A program made the position numbers and the translations under genes. Source: Desulfobacterales bacterium C00003106 (GTDB lineage: Bacteria; Desulfobacterota; Desulfobacteria; Desulfobacterales; C00003106). Taken from it: DNA of 7,654 nt. The notes beneath the pieces were generated by a model. It worked only from the letters and a program-made list of their open reading frames with translations, was not told the DNA's origin and did not search any database. This document shows, one piece after another, positions 4,427 through 7,654 of this stretch (its first letter is position 1; every line of letters starts with the position of its first letter). The stretch lies in the NCBI GenBank assembly GCA_001751015.1, contig MAXM01000037.1, positions 1-7,654 on the forward strand, given 5' to 3'.

Positions 4427-7090
4427 CTACGAATTCTTCAATGCCTCTATCTTTTCCAGGTGCTTCTTGAGCTTGTCCCGTTTGTCCGCCATGGTCTTCT
4501 TTTTGCTTTCTGCTTTTTCTACTACGTCCTGCGGGGCCTTTTTGAGAAAACTCTCATTGCTTAGTTTTTTGACAGTCTTGCTTAATTCCTTTTCGATCTT
4601 TGCAATCTCCTTTGACAGCCGCCGTTCTTCTTCCTCAAGATCTATGATTCCTTTCAGCGGCACATACAGTGTCAGAGACCCGATTACCGCTGCGGCTGCT
4701 GAATCCGGGCGGGTCCCCGGAGCCCTTATGGTCATCTCTTCGAGCCTGGCAAGATTTATGGCAATGTCCCGGTGTTTTTCGATCGTATCAAGCGTGGCCT
4801 TGTCAGGAGATTCGACTATGATCTTCAGAAACCTGGACGGTGGGATATTCACCTCTCCCCGTATGTTTCTGACGCCGTTTATGAGACCCATGATCAGTTC
4901 CATCACCCTTTCGGCCTCCGCATCCGAATGGTCGTGAACCACCTTTGGAAAATCTGCCTTCATGATGGAACCGCTCGATCCGGGGAGCTTATGCCAGATC
5001 TCTTCGGTCACAAACGGAATAAAAGGATGGAGAAGACGCAGAATCGAGGACAAAACCACGGAAAGGACATGCCTGGTTGCGTCTTTGTGAGTGGTATCAT
5101 CACGCAGATACAGGATCGGTTTTATACATTCAAGATACCAGTCACAGAACTCGTGCCACACGAATTGATAGATCGCCCCGGCGGCTTCATTGAATCTATA
5201 ATCATCGAGCGCTGCCGTCACCTTTTCCGTCACGCGGTTCAACCTGCTGAGAATCCACCGGTCGGGAAGTGAATAGTCTGAACAATCCGCAGACAAAGGC
5301 ATGCCGGACGGCTCTTTCAGATGCGTCAATGAAAACCGGGAGGCATTCCACAGCTTGTTGATGAAGCGGCGGTAGCCTTCGATACGCTCTTCTGAAAGAC
5401 GGATATCTCTCCCCTGGGCGGCGAACGCAGCAAGAGTGAAACGGAACGCGTCGGTTCCATACTGGTCAATCACATAGAGCGGATCGATGACGTTTCCTTT
5501 TGACTTGCTCATCTTTTTCCCTTCAGCGTCGCGCACTAATGCGTGAATGTAAACGTCTCTGAAAGGCACCTCTCCCATGAATTTGAGCCCCATCATCATC
5601 ATACGGGCCACCCAGAAAAAAAGGATGTCAAATCCTGTGATAAGAACCGATGTGGGATAGAATGAGTTCAACAAGGGGCTTTTGTCAGGCCAGCCCATTG
5701 TGGAGAAAGGCCAGAGGGCGGAACTGAACCATGTATCCAGCACGTCTGTGTCCTGGACAAGGTCTTTGCCTTTGCACTTTGGGCAGGATTCGGGATTCTC
5801 GGTGGACACGATGATCTCGTTGCAGGATTCACATGTCCACACCGGGATCTGGTGTCCCCACCAGATCTGTCTTGAAATGCACCAGTCTCTGATGTTTTCC
5901 ATCCAGTCAAAATATGTCTTGTTCCAGGTTTCGGGAATGATCCTGGTCCTGCCGGATTTCACGGCATCGATAGCCTGTTCCGCCAGCGGCTTGACCCGTA
6001 CGAACCACTGCATGGACAGATTCGGCTCCACCGTGGTCCTGCATCGATAGCAGTGGCCCACGCTATGCTGGTATCCCTCTATTTTGACAAGGCGCCTCTC
6101 TGCCTTGAGCGCCTTTATGACGGCCTCACGGCACTCAAATCGATCCATTCCCGCGAATTTTCCGGCATTTTCGTTCATCTTTCCGTCGTCGTCAATGACC
6201 TTTATCATCTCAAGGTCATGACGTCTTCCGATCTCAAAGTCGTTGATGTCATGAGCCGGAGTGATCTTGAGAGCGCCGGTTCCGAAATCCATTTCCACGT
6301 ATTTGTCAAAGACAACGGGGATTGTCCGGTCCATAAGCGGGAGTATGACCTTCGCTCCTTTGAGATCCCTGTATCGCTCATCGTTCGGATTGACAGCTAT
6401 GGCGGTATCGCCGAGCATGGTTTCAGGACGTGTGGTTGCCACCACTGCCGAGCCCCCTCCGTTTTCAAACGGATAGCTTATGTGGTAGAGATGGCCGTCG
6501 TGGTCCTCGTGTTCGACTTCGAGATCCGCCAGGGCCGTGCGGCACCGCGGGCACCAGTTGATAATGTAATTGCCCCGGTAGATCAGACCTTCGTTGTAAA
6601 GCTGCACAAAGACCTTTCTCACTGCCTTAGACAGGCCTTCATCCATGGTGAACCGTTCCCGTTCCCAGTCGCAGGAAGCGCCAAGCCGTTTTTGCTGATT
6701 GATAATGGCGCTCCCGTATTCCTTGCGCCATTCCCATACACGTTCCAGGAACCTGGCGCGGCCAAGCTCATGGCGGTCAATCCCGTCGGCCGCAAGCTGC
6801 TTTTCCACCACGTTCTGGGTGGCGATCCCTGCATGGTCTGTCCCGGGCATCCATAATACGTTATATCCCTGCATTCTCTTGTAGCGACACAGGATATCCT
6901 GGAGCGTATTGTTATGGGCGTGTCCCATGTGAAGAACTCCGGTCACATTGGGAGGGGGAATCACTATGGAATACGATGGACTATTGCTTTTTTCTTCGGC
7001 TGCAAACAGATGTTCTTTCTGCCAAAACGAGTACCAGCGGCTTTCAACCTCTTTGGGTTCATATCCTTTGTTCAACAAATCCGATGTCAT
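4427..7090 (-). CDS. valS: Valyl-tRNA synthetase
   Basis: Charges tRNA-Val with valine and hydrolyses mis-charged threonyl-tRNA-Val; cytosolic class Ia enzyme. The 887 residues are a full-length bacterial ValRS. The HIGH motif is HMGH (54-57, in PPPNVTGVLHMGHAHNN), followed by GTDHAGIATQ (83-92). The CP1 editing domain spans about 190-340, with ATTRPETMLGDTA (218-230) and the GALKITPAHD loop (272-281). KMSKS is at 526-530. CxxC pairs at 180/183, 347/350, 420/423 and 436/439 suggest zinc-ribbon modules in the connective region. The anticodon-binding domain includes DRWILSRLN (610-618), and a basic coiled coil at about 815-885 is the usual C-terminal tRNA-binding arm. The start at 7090 is fixed by a strong GGAGG site eight bases upstream. 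It heads the minus-strand gene block. Confidence 0.98.
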   Translation of the reverse strand: MTSDLLNKGYEPKEVESRWYSFWQKEHLFAAEEKSNSPSYSIVIPPPNVTGVLHMGHAHNNTLQDILCRYKRMQGYNVLWMPGTDHAGIATQNVVEKQLAADGIDRHELGRARFLERVWEWRKEYGSAIINQQKRLGASCDWERERFTMDEGLSKAVRKVFVQLYNEGLIYRGNYIINWCPRCRTALADLEVEHEDHDGHLYHISYPFENGGGSAVVATTRPETMLGDTAIAVNPNDERYRDLKGAKVILPLMDRTIPVVFDKYVEMDFGTGALKITPAHDINDFEIGRRHDLEMIKVIDDDGKMNENAGKFAGMDRFECREAVIKALKAERRLVKIEGYQHSVGHCYRCRTTVEPNLSMQWFVRVKPLAEQAIDAVKSGRTRIIPETWNKTYFDWMENIRDWCISRQIWWGHQIPVWTCESCNEIIVSTENPESCPKCKGKDLVQDTDVLDTWFSSALWPFSTMGWPDKSPLLNSFYPTSVLITGFDILFFWVARMMMMGLKFMGEVPFRDVYIHALVRDAEGKKMSKSKGNVIDPLYVIDQYGTDAFRFTLAAFAAQGRDIRLSEERIEGYRRFINKLWNASRFSLTHLKEPSGMPLSADCSDYSLPDRWILSRLNRVTEKVTAALDDYRFNEAAGAIYQFVWHEFCDWYLECIKPILYLRDDTTHKDATRHVLSVVLSSILRLLHPFIPFVTEEIWHKLPGSSGSIMKADFPKVVHDHSDAEAERVMELIMGLINGVRNIRGEVNIPPSRFLKIIVESPDKATLDTIEKHRDIAINLARLEEMTIRAPGTRPDSAAAAVIGSLTLYVPLKGIIDLEEEERRLSKEIAKIEKELSKTVKKLSNESFLKKAPQDVVEKAESKKKTMADKRDKLKKHLEKIEALKNS

Positions 7091-7096
7091 CCAGCG

Positions 7097-7105
7097 CTCC
7101 TCCCT
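7097..7105 (-). promoter_or_regulatory. Ribosome binding site of valS
   Basis: The minus strand reads AGGGAGGAG, and its GGAGG core ends eight bases before the ATG at 7090. It decides the valS start and rules against the overlapping 62-codon frame starting at 7275. No T-box consensus (AGGGTGGNACCGCG) is visible in the leader. Confidence 0.8.
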
Positions 7106-7249
7106 GTTTCATTCCTGTTCTGCGTAAAACTCAGTCTCCCGGGCGGCCATGGCACTTCCCCGCCAAGACAGGGAGTCTGCTTCAGCGTATATACTCTCAA
7201 CAGACCATTATCACGAAACAGACAAAAAGAACATAATGATTTCCGTTCA

Positions 7250-7286
7250 TCAGGAATCAGGAACCAGCAAGCCATTAATAATGGCT
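7250..7286 (+). repeat. Heptanucleotide repeats (TCAGGAA)n and adjoining palindrome in the valS leader
   Basis: TCAGGAA (7250-7256), TCAGGAA (7257-7263), CCAGCAA (7264-7270) and GCCATTA (7271-7277) form a degenerate 7-nt array. It runs into the palindrome AGCCATT-AAT-AATGGCT (7270-7286). This occupies the upstream part of the valS leader/promoter region; I could not pick a convincing -35/-10 pair. Confidence 0.5.
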
Positions 7287-7306
7287 GACATCTTTTCGGC
7301 CTGTGC

Positions 7307-7334
7307 GGTTAGCCATTAGCGTTTAGCTGTTATA
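7307..7334 (+). repeat. Heptanucleotide repeat (GGTTAGC/CATTAGC/GTTTAGC)
   Basis: Three consecutive 7-mers ending in TTAGC (7307-7327) are followed by a degenerate fourth (TGTTATA). On the minus strand they read as GCTAAAC, GCTAATG and GCTAACC, the same family as the plus-strand units at 553-573. The array abuts the left end of the palindromic element. Confidence 0.55.
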
Positions 7335-7455
7335 GACCTTCACCTAAATAATTGCACGGCGTTATCGGTCAAAATCCTCGACAACGTACCCCAATGTACG
7401 CCTTACTCGAATTTTTCCCTCTATCCTTGTGCAATTAATTATCTGAAGCTCTATA
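7331..7455. mobile_element. 125-bp palindromic MITE-like element
   Basis: The left arm 7331-7357 and the right arm 7429-7455 are inverted repeats matching at 23 of 27 positions. The innermost nine bases pair perfectly (TAATTGCAC with GTGCAATTA). The interior carries further nested pairing: an imperfect TCGA step at 7378-7381/7407-7410 and a 5-bp hairpin CGTAC-CCCAAT-GTACG at 7385-7400. The ends read TATAGA and TCTATA, so TA could be the target duplication, as for IS630/Tc1-type or similar elements. No coding region is present. The right end lies only 7 bp before the strong Shine-Dalgarno of the small gene at 7475, so a transcript crossing it would carry a long hairpin in that gene's 5' leader. 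Confidence 0.6.
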
Positions 7456-7460
7456 GCATT

Positions 7461-7470
7461 GAAAGGGGGT
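7461..7470 (+). promoter_or_regulatory. Very strong Shine-Dalgarno of the 40-codon gene
   Basis: GAAAGGGGGT followed by GAAA and then ATG is close to the ideal GGAGGTGA anti-SD match at ideal spacing. It is the main reason to believe the small frame behind it is translated. Confidence 0.7.
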
Positions 7471-7474
7471 GAAA

Positions 7475-7597
7475 ATGAGAAATTTTAGAGAACTTAATCA
7501 ACAGGTCAATGAGGTAAAGAGGATGTTGAACAATTTTATCCAAAAACTAACCGCACAGGTCACATCTTTTCCAAACAAAATGGGGATTAAAGAATAA
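7475..7597 (+). CDS. Uncharacterised 40-aa small protein with an amphipathic/coiled-coil helix
   Basis: The frame opens at ATG 7475 and stops at TAA 7595-7597. I do not recognise the family. Residues F4, L7, V11, V14, L18, F21 and L25 are spaced 3-4-3-4-3-4, a perfect a/d heptad pattern on an otherwise polar stretch rich in N, Q, K, R and E. This suggests a single amphipathic helix able to form a coiled coil or lie on a membrane surface. There is no signal peptide, transmembrane segment or cysteine. Support for expression is the excellent Shine-Dalgarno and the intrinsic terminator whose loop contains the stop codon, so the unit looks like a compact monocistronic gene. It is divergent from valS. 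A palindromic element ends 19 bp before the ATG, so its promoter is either inside that element or upstream of it. Confidence 0.6.
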   Translation: MRNFRELNQQVNEVKRMLNNFIQKLTAQVTSFPNKMGIKE

Positions 7598-7610
7598 TCC
7601 CCATATTTTT
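7580..7610 (+). terminator. Rho-independent terminator overlapping the small gene's stop codon
   Basis: A perfect 9-bp stem, ATGGGGATT (7580-7588) and AATCCCCAT (7596-7604), with a 7-base loop is followed by ATTTTT (7605-7610). The TAA stop (7595-7597) lies at the loop/3' arm boundary, so the last codons of the gene form the 5' arm. On the minus strand the stem is preceded by A's, and weak activity there is possible. Confidence 0.85.
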
Positions 7611-7654
7611 CAGACTTTGGTTTTCGATTTTGGGAAGACCACCTATCGTATCGC

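Noticed and set aside
6053..6856. 267-codon plus-strand open frame
   Set aside because: It lies wholly antisense to the conserved valS editing and catalytic regions and is a codon-bias shadow with no ribosome site or domain.
7087..7275. 62-codon minus-strand frame overlapping the valS start
   Set aside because: It begins within the palindrome/heptad-repeat tract and would run through the valS ribosome site. It has no family resemblance or good Shine-Dalgarno.
7091..7300. Possible T-box leader for valS
   Set aside because: No AGGGTGGNACCGCG T-box sequence and no terminator/antiterminator pair could be seen.
545..7334. CRISPR array suggested by short repeats
   Set aside because: Repeats are 7-nt units in direct tandem without spacers, and no cas-like gene is present.
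7452..7458. TATAGC as a -10 box for the 40-codon gene
   Set aside because: A start site about seven bases downstream would fall on the Shine-Dalgarno itself, and the TATA belongs to the arm of the palindromic element.

Overview
The window looks like a chromosomal segment of a free-living, mid-GC Gram-negative bacterium. The protein types point to the former Deltaproteobacteria (Desulfobacterota) or Nitrospirota: an AcuC-like deacetylase beside a GNAT enzyme, a RAYT-type transposase, and 7-nt intergenic repeats. This placement is an inference from gene style; no rRNA or other decisive marker is present.

Layout from right to left, which is the direction of transcription of the main block (all minus strand): valS (valyl-tRNA synthetase, 7090-4427); a small, more AT-rich accessory cassette of a UPF0175-type antitoxin (4406-4101), a PIN-domain toxin (4101-3586) and a DUF2283 gene that appears to lack its N-terminal part (3543-3358); nadC (3303-2413); a GNAT acetyltransferase whose start overlaps the nadC stop (2416-1847); and, after a 120-bp gap, a class I HDAC/AcuC-family deacetylase (1726-596). 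The valS-to-GNAT genes are spaced by -4 to about 55 nt and can be one transcript. The deacetylase may be co-transcribed or separate.

Both ends are mobile-DNA territory. At the left edge, positions 47-1 encode the first residues of a RAYT/Y1 transposase that runs off the window. Next comes a roughly 290-bp AT-rich element with 16-bp terminal inverted repeats (111-401). Then comes the last 39 codons of an M48-type peptidase gene (527-408), cut off upstream, with heptanucleotide repeats beside the break. At the right edge, heptad repeats adjoin a 125-bp imperfectly palindromic, MITE-like element (7331-7455). This sits directly upstream of a very strong Shine-Dalgarno and a previously uncalled 40-codon plus-strand gene (7475-7597), whose stop codon lies inside the loop of a 9-bp intrinsic terminator.

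The core genes cover translation (ValS), NAD synthesis (NadC) and probably reversible lysine acetylation (GNAT plus HDAC, comparable in arrangement to acuA/acuC). The points most worth checking are: loss of the otherwise conserved Asp of the HHGDG motif in the deacetylase; the toxin-antitoxin/DUF2283 cassette inserted between two housekeeping genes, with DUF2283 in frame behind the toxin's TGA; the 40-aa heptad-patterned small protein behind a palindromic element; and the two unrelated miniature elements. I saw no complete new defence or metabolic system.
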